A DNA stretch of 64,000 nt, taken from assembly GCA_026874595.1 (NCBI GenBank), contig CM049322.1, positions 21,797,400-21,861,399 of the forward strand. Direction: 5' to 3'. Shown here piece by piece: positions 49,978 through 57,673 of the stretch (position 1 is its first letter; each line of letters opens with the position of its first letter). The position numbers and the translations under genes were made by a program. This DNA comes from Sipunculus nudus (lineage: Eukaryota > Annelida > Sipuncula > Golfingiida > Sipunculidae). The notes beneath the pieces are model-generated. The model worked only from the letters and a program-made list of their open reading frames with translations. It ran no database searches and was not told the DNA's origin.

Positions 49978-51729
49978 TCCGGTAAAAATATATTATTATT
50001 ATATATAAAAGCTCTAAATCGGTCACCAAATGGTTCGAAGACATTCCAGATGAGCAACAATGCTCTTTCTTTGGCTTTCACGAGGTGGAACTCTATCCTT
50101 CGAATAGTAAGAAGTCCCTTCCAACTATGAGTACTCATTTATATACTTAACTATATAAGAATGATCCTTCAGAGATTTGTAACGTACAATACAGATTTAT
50201 TATAATTAAGATAATCTTTTTAATAAATTTTCTATTAATGTTTGAATGAAGCTCAGAAAAAAAACATTTACAGTATATATATATAATATACTAGTTTTTA
50301 ATATGCAAAATACCATAACTAAATTTCATGTCAATTCCGACTAAATAAGCTTATTTTAATAATTTAAAGCTATTCCGATCCTGAGTTGTTCCTGTGCAGT
50401 CCTAAAACCGCCGCAAACAGAGCGGACTCAAGCGGACCAGACCAGACCACTCAGGACCGGTCCTGAAATATCAAAACATTTTGATATGGTCAGGATCGCT
50501 CAGGACTGGGTCCGGAGCGGTCCCGGACTGGCAGTCCGGTCTGCCAAGTGCCGCAAACTGAGCGGACTGGGCCGGATTCAAGTCCGGTCCGATCTCATCT
50601 CGTCTCGTCCGCTTTGTGTGCGGCCTACTTAAGGATATATTCTCATCTGACTATCATCGCGCTCTGATTATACTTTTACATATCCTGCAGTACATAGGTC
50701 ACAGTGACCTATTTTCAGGGTGCTAAATTATATACACAGTACACGACACAGTCATATAATTTTGAATTTCAAAGGAAACTTCAATAATAACCTCCTTAGT
50801 GGATGTAAAGTGTCTAGGTCGAGTGGCCAAGATATGTTGCTGTTGGACTCCTAGGCCTCTCAGAATCCTGTTTTGGTCCGTAAATCTCGCGTAAGCCGGC
50901 CCCCTCTGTTGCCCGAATGTCACTTGAGAATTTTCGAAGTACATTTTGTTTTCAGATTGCAATTTGTGCCATCTGACTTTCATGGCATTAAAATCGATAT
51001 TTTTCACTTGACTGCAAAATGTATGTATTGGGACCTAAATTCATTATTTAACAAAATACAACCTGCCTGCATTTGAATTTTCTAGGTTCAGTTGTTTCAG
51101 CTGACTATGTGCCGAGCTCAATTTCAGCGTATTCAACTCAAATGCCCATCCATACAAAATATCCATGACATAAATAAAATATCCTGATTGTATTTAATTT
51201 GCATGTGAGCGCTGTTATGTCAGCATCTTCTGGTTAACAAATGTCAGGGTCTATCTTGGTATTGCTGATATTTACAAGACAAGAATGTTGATTGAATTTC
51301 CCGTCATTTTACGTATAATCAGTACAAGAGTTCGTGTGTGAGTGTTCGACTTCATTGTCGTCCTTACTCTTTTAAACGAACATAGGCTAGGGCTATATTG
51401 ACCCCGAGACAGACCTTATTTCAATCAACAACATAACCTGTTCACATTGTAACCAATATCGGATAGACAGCTCATGTAACGTAGAGAAAATACTCCCAGT
51501 AATAAAATGATCATAAAATACTTGGACGTGTACGGTATGATTATCCAGTAATAAACTTCATTATAAGGGAATAGATGTGAAAACATGGAAAGAGAGTCAG
51601 AATCAGGTACACCATATAATGAGTATCTTTACCTGAAAATCCAATGAACAGTGTGAGAACGATGATCTGTATCACAAATCCCGGATTCGTCATACAAAGC
51701 CGCAAAATCAGAAATGACACCTTAAACAT
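39792..51729 (-). CDS. Gene B: type I membrane receptor with four C-type-lectin-like domains and a short tail (14 exons)
   Basis: Exons in coding order: 51,729-51,633; 48,866-48,630; 48,365-48,243; 48,021-47,773; 46,120-45,971; 45,610-45,368; 45,121-44,999; 44,717-44,469; 43,881-43,735; 42,583-42,461; 42,234-42,104; 41,911-41,867; 41,280-41,236; 39,953-39,792. Product is about 707 aa, or 695 from the second ATG, which leaves a cleaner signal peptide. Order: signal peptide (1-32), CTLD A (33-152), CTLD B (153-285), CTLD A (286-407), CTLD B (408-539), Thr/Ser-rich stalk (540-580), transmembrane helix (about 591-613) and a basic tail of about 95 residues with several tyrosines. All introns are GT-AG; ectodomain introns are phase 1, those after the transmembrane exon phase 0. 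It lies head-to-head with gene C and lacks that gene's NACHT module. It is likely a cell-surface recognition receptor; ligand unknown. Confidence 0.78.
40980..41088 (+). other. Possible plus-strand terminal exon (weak)
   Basis: After a pyrimidine-rich stretch ending TTCCACTAGAG, the plus strand is open for about 34 residues, ending in a Lys-rich tail and stop. It contains SYDFDNMPEQ. It could be an alternative tail for gene A. There is no paralogue in the window to support it. Confidence 0.2.
41236..41911 (-). CDS. Gene B exons 12-13, juxtamembrane cytoplasmic segment
   Basis: Two 45-nt, phase 0-0 exons: 41,911-41,867 (AQGNFKMDQTEGHNQ) and 41,280-41,236 (EAKRREDAGQDREPL). The second resembles the end of gene C exon 8 (RARQLEETSNAPLLD), which supports common ancestry of the cytoplasmic ends. 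Both have good donors (GTAAGT, GTGAGT). Confidence 0.65.
42104..42234 (-). CDS. Gene B exon 11, transmembrane helix
   Basis: 131 nt, phase 1 to phase 0, like the transmembrane exon of gene C. It encodes a hydrophobic stretch, with IMIAVFWISIVLLIMMIIY followed by basic QRRRYVKK, a stop-transfer signal for a type I protein. Confidence 0.8.
42461..42583 (-). CDS. Gene B exon 10, Ser/Thr-rich stalk
   Basis: 123 nt, phase 1-1, between CTLD 4 and the membrane. Rich in Thr, Ser and Pro (TTYVTSRSPQLSSLPP), consistent with an O-glycosylated stalk like gene C exon 6. Confidence 0.7.
42762..42819. repeat. (AT)n microsatellite in gene B intron 9
   Basis: Alternating AT run. The rest of this intron (42,840-43,730) holds no recognised gene. 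Confidence 0.9.
43735..44717 (-). CDS. Gene B CTLD 4 (subtype B), exons 8-9
   Basis: Exon 8 (44,717-44,469) has CRECSVMDC, RCFYKTC, MTWVAARAYC, HGWDLVVLG and FFWVGLRREEWIYP. Exon 9 (43,881-43,735) has HVFWDHNEP, GQCSIMI, YKWRTADC and HQAICVK. Confidence 0.8.
44999..45610 (-). CDS. Gene B CTLD 3 (subtype A), exons 6-7
   Basis: Exon 6 (45,610-45,368) has LQSCRTWKTASSTCDS, DLPVITN, IIWLALTKR and FMWLDCEP. Exon 7 (45,121-44,999) has TTNCAFLNS, DACSSFK and GIICEIK. Confidence 0.78.
45971..48021 (-). CDS. Gene B CTLD 2 (subtype B), exons 4-5
   Basis: Exon 4 (48,021-47,773) has CTLAEYNRMLGRCFYKTC, WEAGRAYC, HGWDLAVLG and YWVGLRREEWVYP. Exon 5 (46,120-45,971) has HVYWGPKQP, GDCAVMKK, YEWRAVSC and HQSMCYYN. 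The 1.65-kb intron between them holds an (AT)n tract and nested transposable elements. Confidence 0.8.
46269..46349. repeat. (AT)n microsatellite in gene B intron 4
   Basis: Alternating AT run with a few interruptions, about 150 bp from the exon 5 acceptor. Confidence 0.9.
46351..47656. mobile_element. GGCGGATCC-ended element with a nested TIR element (46,741-47,296)
   Basis: The outer ends read GGCGGATCC at 46,353 and, inverted, GGATCCGCCCCTGATG at 47,643. The inner element has inverted ends TCCCACTTAGGCGACTACAG (46,741) and the complement of TCGCCTGTAGAGTCGCTTTA near 47,273-47,296, and is rich in ACGACA words. It also holds a multi-unit-repeat end (GCTGAGCGTCATGG) at about 47,544. No transposase is visible. 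Confidence 0.55.
48243..48866 (-). CDS. Gene B CTLD 1 (subtype A), exons 2-3
   Basis: Exon 2 (48,866-48,630) has MQSCSSWEVALSRC, GMAVILNH, TWLGLRRQ and FMWLDCSP. Exon 3 (48,365-48,243) has RNCGFVNT, DNCGIQK and GVICEVK. Both are phase 1-1. Confidence 0.8.
49243..50628. mobile_element. 1.39-kb TIR element with TTAA target duplication, in gene B intron 1
   Basis: The terminal inverted repeats are about 32 bp with two mismatches: GTAGGCCGCATACAGAGC on the left and GTAGGCCGCACACAAAGC inverted on the right. Both are flanked by TTAA (49,239-49,242 and 50,629-50,632). TTAA duplications fit piggyBac or Kolobok superfamilies. The subterminal regions repeat AGCGGAC and GGACC words. There is no transposase, so it is non-autonomous. 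It contains the pogo-like MITE at 49,754 and an (AT)n tract at about 49,918-49,976. Confidence 0.75.
49754..49830. mobile_element. Small pogo/Tigger-like MITE
   Basis: Inverted ends CAGTGGAACCCC and GGGGTTCCACTA are flanked by TA on both sides. The centre folds as ATTACGACCAC with GTGGTCGTAAT. It is nested in the TTAA element. Confidence 0.7.
51633..51729 (-). CDS. Gene B exon 1, signal peptide
   Basis: ATGs at 51,729 and 51,693 share the frame. The second gives MTNPGFVIQIIVLTLFIGFS, a typical leader. The exon ends in phase 1 at donor GTAAAG (51,632). Confidence 0.7.
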
Positions 51730-52339
51730 ACTGCTTGTTATAACATGGCCGCCGGTGTATGAATGGTATTTGCAAAGTAGAGATAGGCAACTCTGATTCT
51801 TTCATCACGTGAGCATATCAATCAACCACCACATACGCCCACTTGGCCTTTTTATCGGTAAAATACGACATTGGTCGACCCTAGAGGATTCCACAGCATA
51901 TGCGATATACTTGGCCGGATTTGATCAGGCACATACACACACTCTGTCACGAGCCTCCAAGGTTGCAGCAATAATATTAGTAAGTATGCCAATTGCATTC
52001 TGGTTTAGTTGGCCAACTCATTATCCAGATATAATTAGGAAATAGACATTTTTTTTTCAGTAAGCAGTTGAATAAACATTTGTGTAAAATGATATCACTG
52101 TTCCTAAATAAATATATCTCATATTATGTTAAAACTGCAGCGAAAGGTTAAAAAAAAATACCTACCGGAATTTAGGACGCACTAGAATGGTTACACGACG
52201 TACTTGTTTTTAACACTACCTGGTCTGTTTTAACACTATGCAGAAATATACACGAAGAGAGGAATAATACACGTATGTGCTTAATCTGTTTAAATTTCCT
52301 GCTTCTCAGATACACCGATCTTATCGGGCACCTTTGAAA
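51730..52339. promoter_or_regulatory. Divergent intergenic region between genes B and C
   Basis: About 610 bp separate the start codons of gene B (minus) and gene C (plus), so both promoters, or one bidirectional promoter, must lie here or within unseen 5' untranslated exons. No convincing TATA box was picked out. The open frame at 51,809-52,045 shows no domain and is not called as a gene. Confidence 0.5.
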
Positions 52340-52397
52340 ATGAGCTACTCCTATTTGGTATACTTTTGCTTGCTGTTTTTCTCCCAGGTCCAGAAAG
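52340..52397 (+). CDS. Gene C exon 1, signal peptide
   Basis: Encodes MSYSYLVYFCLLFFSQVQK, a leader with a hydrophobic core, ending in phase 1 at donor GTACGT. This matches the first exons of genes A and B in size and phase. Confidence 0.75.
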
Positions 52398-52468
52398 GTA
52401 CGTGTATTCGATTCTTCAAAAGGTGCAAAAAAGCAAAATATATATATATACCAAATATGCAGTCATAA

Positions 52469-52508
<40 letters not shown>

Positions 52509-53587
52509 TTGTAAATCCCCAGCAAAGATTTGTCATTTGACTGCTTGTTGTGAGAATCTCTTTGCCAAAAAGGCAGGGAATGATTTTGTTTTCATTTTAT
52601 GGTGGCATATGGTAACACTCAAGAAAAAAAATCATTACAACTGAGAGAAAATAGGTAATGTTGATCAAAATAATATATGTTAATTCTTAGGAATCTTTCA
52701 AATTATTCGACCATTCACGGGAATTTTGCTTGTCCCAGAACAGCTCAGCTGAGAAGTAGATTTGTGAAAGGGTGTACACCGGAACACAAGACTGCACAAT
52801 GAGAATCATGTAATCTCCGAGGTACCCATGTTGACTCAGACTATAATAGACGTTCAAAAGGCTTCGATTAGCTTTTCATGTTTCAACCCCTACAGGTCAT
52901 CAGGGAACAAGTTGCAATCAAAGTACTGCTTGGCAAAAGTATCCCAGGTGTTGCGGAGGTAAAACTGTTGCTTCTCTAGTGACGAAGGATGACTTGAATT
53001 ATTTTACTGATGAAATGAAGCGAAGAAACCTGACTTCTGTCTGGACAGGTCTTAGACGAAGAAAACTACACACGTGGACCTGGACCGATAACAGCACAAG
53101 TAATGTAGAAATTAGTATAACACAAGGTTAAAGTGTAAAAAGAAAAATGTTTATAATTTAATATATATATTATGGAACTCTGCCTTTATGTTGAAAAACA
53201 AAATGTTTTTATAAAAGGTCAAAGATAAGAAAAGAAATGTTTAATTTAGACATGGAATTGCGCATTTCAACAGATATTTTAGGAGGTATGAGGAATAAAA
53301 CTTAAGAAATAGTGTATTTTCCTGTTACACTTTTTCATTCAATGATATGAATATCAAAGACGTGCTCTTTTCACGGGATGACCGTCACTCTGCAAATTTT
53401 ACATGCTTGACAGACTTCCCCTATTCGATGAATGATGGCGCTGACACAGCAAGATGCGCTTTGCTTGATATGGAAAAAAAACAGCTGGAACGGGAACTGT
53501 GCGCGGCAAGGGGCAAAGGTCACATTTGTGAGAAGGAAGGTTTGTATCATATATATATTATATATATGCGTGTGTCTATGCATTTTC

Positions 53588-53631
<44 letters not shown>

Positions 53632-54777
53632 TTAATTGTAGGTTGCTCCAGCTGCTCTGAGTTAGCGGCATCCACGTGTTTACAAATAGAAAACAAATGT
53701 TATATCTACTTCTGTGACGAGGTCAATTTTGACAAGGCCAGAGCAAAATGCATAGAAGCTGGACATGACCTGGCAAGATTGCCAAGTAATTTTAGTCGAA
53801 TGTTGATTGGTCAACAGTACTGTAAACAGTTCTGGATAGGACTACGTCGGGAGGACTGGGTACCAGTAGAAGGTAGAATTTGTTAATTAACTTAAATTGT
53901 TTAATTTACTTAATAAATTTTAATTTCTTAATTAATTATAGCAATAAGAATACTGGCGAGTGTACCTGCTTTACCTTTAAAAGACATAATTTTTTCTGCC
54001 CTGTGAAATAAATATAAAAATGAAACATTTATAATTCGATAAACAATAACATCAACAAATAAATTGATTTTCAGAAGCCATTGGTTCTCGGCACGTGTCA
54101 TTATGGTCACCTGCCGAACCTAGTGAGGGTGGAAATTGCAGCATTATGAATTGGGATGGTACATCTTTCACATGGAGAGCTGTCCCATGTACAGAGCGCC
54201 ACCATGTAATCTGTGGAAAACACACAGGTAGAGTGACCTGACTGTATTATAGGGGGAATTACGACAGTTACGCCTGGTGGAAGACTTCACATACAATAAC
54301 TGAATGGACAATAAAATGTTATGACCCATATAATGTGTGAGTGTAATTTCAGTTATTTCTCAGCCCTTCTTACATTGTTTTTAGGACAAGATCTGACATC
54401 CAGAGGGACCACGGGACCAAGTTTGACTTCTGCAGTGTCGTTTACATTTCAAACTTCAACTAATCAAACCCAAGGTAGAATCATGCTGTATACTCTGATA
54501 AATCGAAAAAAAAAGAAAGAACAGAGAGAACTTAACCACCCCAGGGTATTTACATTTCACCGTATATGTATATATGCATCTGTGCAATGTAGAAACGTTT
54601 TAGTCATAAATAACAATCCGCAAAGAATGATCTTGACTCTGTTCAGTTTAATGAAATCTATTGTAATACTTTTTGTTCATGGACTTGCACATGTATTATT
54701 TCTTCAATGGGTGTCCCAGAGGATGTTTACTGTAAACAAAATGGTTACTGTTATTATTATTATTATTCAGTCATGTT

Positions 54778-54844
<67 letters not shown>

Positions 54845-57673
54845 GATGGCAGTACCATTCCATTCCTGGGGATTGGAATGGGTATAGGCGGGGCTCTACT
54901 GTTGATCGTAATAGCAACTGCTTGCTTTATTTGGAGGCGAACAGTAAGTAGGCTGACACATTATGGGAAAACGCTTTAACTCCACTGAACTAGCTAGTTG
55001 TATTATTGCTGTTTATAAATAATAATATTGAATACAATTTACACGCAAATTGACAGTACTGTTTAATATACTTTACACACAATAATGGGTAATATTTTGT
55101 TCTAATTAATATTTACTATTTAAAATTCTTAAAACCGTCGTTCTGTAAGTCAGAAAAATTTGGTGGAACTGACATGAAGTAATAATGTTAAAGTCCTTAT
55201 AATACAGTTTTTACTTTTCATTCAGCGTAAATCTAGGCACGAATGGCGAGCGCGGCAGCTAGAGGAGACTTCCAACGCCCCTTTGCTAGACAAAAGTGAG
55301 CATTATAAGTACAAGTATTAAACAAAGGAGCATTGTTGATTTAAGAAATATAGCTACGTTGTCATACGTTCTGGTGATGTAGATTTCATATATATCTCGA
55401 TATAAGATTTCACATTAGATCTAAACAAATATGTGCATGCTTTAACACAAACACATGCTCTCTTTAAATCCTTCCTATAAGTCATAAAAAAACAAAAGAT
55501 TTCTTGTGCAAGGTATGCACGTGCTTCTTTTATTTAGGAACATTTGTAATTGAGCCTCTTAGTGTTATATTTATACAGAACTTTCCACAAATGATTTCCA
55601 AAGAATAATTGCTGAAAAATTGTTAAGACTACATCAGAAAATTGAGCTGTGGTCCTTCCAAGAAGATTTTGTTGACATGGAGTTAGATGAAATTTATACT
55701 GATATGATGTGGACCACTTCAAAGGGTCATTATCACTCTGGCGATGAGGTGCAACAAAACTACCTGCACATCTTTAATAAGGTAGGTGATAGTGGTCAGA
55801 GTACTCTCATTTTCATGTATGATCAATAAAAAATAAATTATATATAATAAAAACATATGTAATACACATCATATATTTTTGTCTTTAGAATAAAGATGGC
55901 CTGCGTCCGGCTCGTATCCTTGTTCTAGGGGAGGCTGGTGTTGGTAAAACAACTTTTGTTAAGAAGATGCTGGTAGATTGGAGTCGAGGAGTACATAGTG
56001 CCAGGCAAAAGTTTAGAGTACAAAAAGGACTTGAACGATTCTTTAAATGTGTTGTACCGGTGTTTCTCAGGGATATTTCCAAAGACGAGCCTCTCTCCTC
56101 TATAATTAGACGTCAGTTGCAGATTAATGACGCCACATGCGATAGATTAATAAAAGAGATCACGTATAACCCGAAACGCATCCTCCTGATCTTGGATGGC
56201 TATGACGAATTTCGGGAGGATTACTGTCCAGATATATTAAAAATCATAGAAGGCAATATGTTCCAAGATATCAGTTTACTCATCACGTGCAGGACTCCAT
56301 ATCTGTTCTATCTTCCCGGTAAAAAAGGACGAGCTGATGTAAAAGTGCATCTTCAGGGTTTTTCGAACAAAAGCATAACACTTTATATCGATAGATATTT
56401 TGAGAAGAAAATGCCTTCGACCGAGAACATCAATGTTGAGAGAGAAATAGCTCTTAAAGAACTGTCATCTCTTGATGAAACCAATAAAGAAGAAACACTT
56501 GATAAAGCAGCATCAGTGAACGTCACTTCAACGGACGGTAAAGGACTTTATGACAAGATCAAGTCGAAGAAAGAGTTAGAAGAGATGAGCAGAGTGCCGG
56601 CAGTTTTGTTACTCATGTGCATCCTGTGGAATGAGCGAGGAGACCTGGCAAACACACTCACAGGATTTTACAAGGATTTTGTTAAGTACATGTGCCAACG
56701 TTATGCTAAGAAATACATAAAAGACAAACTAATTCCTCACACCGAAATATTCAACTATTTTAGGAGGGAATTGATGAAACTAGGCGAGATCGCCTTTGAT
56801 GGATTAAAAGAAGAAAATATAAGACTTTTATTTCCTCGGGAAGTAATAAACAAAATCATGGAACAGGATGATGTCACAATGAAACTAGGTTTCCTCAGGG
56901 AAGTAAAGAGAACATCTGAATCCATTGACTTCAGTTTTTACCACAGAACCATCCAAGAGTTCTTCACGGCTTACTTCATAGTAGAGTGTGATGAGAATAA
57001 GCGCCTCCAACTGTTAATGTCATTTTGTTCCTCCCAGCATCGTTCACAAGAGTCAAAACAGATCCTAAGGTTCGTAGTTGGTCTCGGTGGTTACGGTGTT
57101 AAGTTCCACGTAGAGGAAGCTATGTCAGGGTGGACAGAGGATGCCACTAGAGACAAGATCACCTTTCAACTGACCTACCTGGATGAAAATAGGGATGTAG
57201 AATTTAAACTTCCACCTGTCGTGGAAATTGAAATGTCTGCTTCTCATAAAGCCAGCACATATACCCGGTTTTTCAGAATGGCAGCCGATGACGTAGAAGA
57301 ACTGCACATGTTTGTGGTTGACTTGACCGTGCTGTGTTACCTAAGGGAGATGACGGCTCCCAAACTAAGAGTACTGAGCGTCTCTATGTCAACAGAACTT
57401 CTCACTTTGTATCCTCAGAAAGAGGTTCAAGAAAACTGCCAAATGGATGAACTATTGTCTATTTTTCCACTGCAACGGCTGGCCTTCAAGAACTTTAAAA
57501 AAGACAACTCTGGACATATCGTGAATTTATGTAAAAATCTTGATTCCGTTGAAACGTTAAAATCTCTTGACCTGAGGTCTTGTGAACTGTCATTAGAATC
57601 AGTACAAAAGCTGAGAAATATTCTACCCACACTGATGGAGAAGCAAGGGCTGCGTTTAAGTGAAAAATTGTAA
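52340..57673 (+). CDS. Gene C: transmembrane receptor with two C-type-lectin-like domains and a cytoplasmic NACHT module (10 exons)
   Basis: Exons: 52,340-52,397; 52,896-53,099; 53,360-53,539; 53,642-53,872; 54,075-54,227; 54,385-54,474; 54,846-54,943; 55,226-55,295; 55,579-55,781; 55,889-57,673. They join in frame to 1,023 residues with GT-AG ends throughout. Order: signal peptide (1-19), CTLD subtype A (20-147), CTLD subtype B (148-275), Ser/Thr-rich stalk (276-305), transmembrane helix (about 312-335), basic juxtamembrane and linker (336-429), NACHT with Walker A GEAGVGKT (443-450) and Walker B LLILDGYDE (about 528-536), helical and winged-helix-like segments, and a short leucine-rich end (about 979-1012). 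The family knowledge is that NACHT proteins are usually cytosolic switches that oligomerise on NTP binding; here the sequence predicts one tethered to a surface lectin-like domain. It is probably an innate immune receptor; ligand and output unknown. No break was found. Confidence 0.82.
52896..53539 (+). CDS. Gene C CTLD 1 (subtype A), exons 2-3
   Basis: Exon 2 (52,896-53,099) has TSCNQSTAW, RCCGGKTVASLV and SVWTGLRRRKL, then WTWTDNS. Exon 3 (53,360-53,539) has ANFTCLTDFP, TARCALLD, LCAARGK and HICEKE. The exon 3 acceptor (AATATCAAAG) is weaker than the others. Confidence 0.75.
53592..53626. repeat. (AT)n tract next to the gene C exon 4 acceptor
   Basis: An AT run ending about 15 bases before the acceptor. 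Confidence 0.85.
53642..54227 (+). CDS. Gene C CTLD 2 (subtype B), exons 4-5
   Basis: Exon 4 (53,642-53,872) has CSSCSELAASTC, KCYIYFC, FDKARAKC, GHDLARL and FWIGLRREDWVP. Exon 5 (54,075-54,227) has SLWSPAEP, GNCSIMNW, FTWRAVPC and HHVICGK. Confidence 0.8.
54385..54474 (+). CDS. Gene C exon 6, stalk
   Basis: 90 nt, phase 1-1. Thr/Ser-rich (TSRGTTGPSLTSAVS), with a likely N-glycosylation site at NQT. It corresponds to gene B exon 10. Confidence 0.7.
54782..54841. repeat. (AT)n tract forming the 3' end of gene C intron 6
   Basis: The AT run stops only a few bases before the acceptor of the transmembrane exon (TATATAG). Confidence 0.9.
54846..54943 (+). CDS. Gene C exon 7, transmembrane helix
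   Basis: 98 nt, phase 1 to 0. Encodes FLGIGMGIGGALLLIVIATA, then CFIW and basic RRT: a glycine-rich single-pass helix with a cytoplasmic stop-transfer signal. Donor GTAAGT. Confidence 0.8.
55226..55781 (+). CDS. Gene C exons 8-9, juxtamembrane segment and pre-NACHT linker
   Basis: Exon 8 (55,226-55,295) encodes basic RKSRHEWRARQLEE and NAPLLDK. Exon 9 (55,579-55,781) encodes a predicted helical segment (FQRIIAEKLLRLHQKIELW), then an acidic part with DMELDEIYTDMMW just before NACHT. A DE-I/L-Y segment at this place recalls the short region preceding NACHT in many NLR-like proteins. No CARD, DEATH or TIR domain is visible. Confidence 0.7.
55889..57673 (+). CDS. Gene C exon 10, NACHT NTPase with short leucine-rich C-terminus
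   Basis: One uninterrupted 1,785-nt exon of 594 codons. Walker A is RILVLGEAGVGKTTF. Walker B is RILLILDGYDEF, with the NLR-type acidic extension. A sensor-like DISLLITCRTP follows, then helical regions (VPAVLLLMCILW) and a winged-helix-like YHRTIQEFFTAYF. The leucine-rich part is only about one repeat long (LKSLDLRSCELS) before the stop at 57,673, much shorter than in vertebrate NLRs. The intronless NACHT exon suggests it moves as a unit. Confidence 0.88.
   Translation, partial: NKDGLRPARILVLGEAGVGKTTFVKKMLVDWSRGVHSARQKFRVQKGLERFFKCVVPVFLRDISKDEPLSSIIRRQLQINDATCDRLIKEITYNPKRILLILDGYDEFREDYCPDILKIIEGNMFQDISLLITCRTPYLFYLPGKKGRADVKVHLQGFSNKSITLYIDRYFEKKMPSTENINVEREIALKELSSLDETNKEETLDKAASVNVTSTDGKGLYDKIKSKKELEEMSRVPAVLLLMCILWNERGDLANTLTGFYKDFVKYMCQRYAKKYIKDKLIPHTEIFNYFRRELMKLGEIAFDGLKEENIRLLFPREVINKIMEQDDVTMKLGFLREVKRTSESIDFSFYHRTIQEFFTAYFIVECDENKRLQLLMSFCSSQHRSQESKQILRFVVGLGGYGVKFHVEEAMSGWTEDATRDKITFQLTYLDENRDVEFKLPPVVEIEMSASHKASTYTRFFRMAADDVEELHMFVVDLTVLCYLREMTAPKLRVLSVSMSTELLTLYPQKEVQENCQMDELLSIFPLQRLAFKNFKKDNSGHIVNLCKNLDSVETLKSLDLRSCELSLESVQKLRNILPTLMEKQGLRLSEKL

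Noticed and set aside
50723-51007. 94-codon minus-strand open frame in gene B intron 1
   Set aside because: No recognised motif, no paralogue in the window and no suitable phase-1 splice borders.
51809-52045. 78-codon open frame between genes B and C
   Set aside because: No signal peptide, domain or splice site agreement; it lies in the divergent promoter region.
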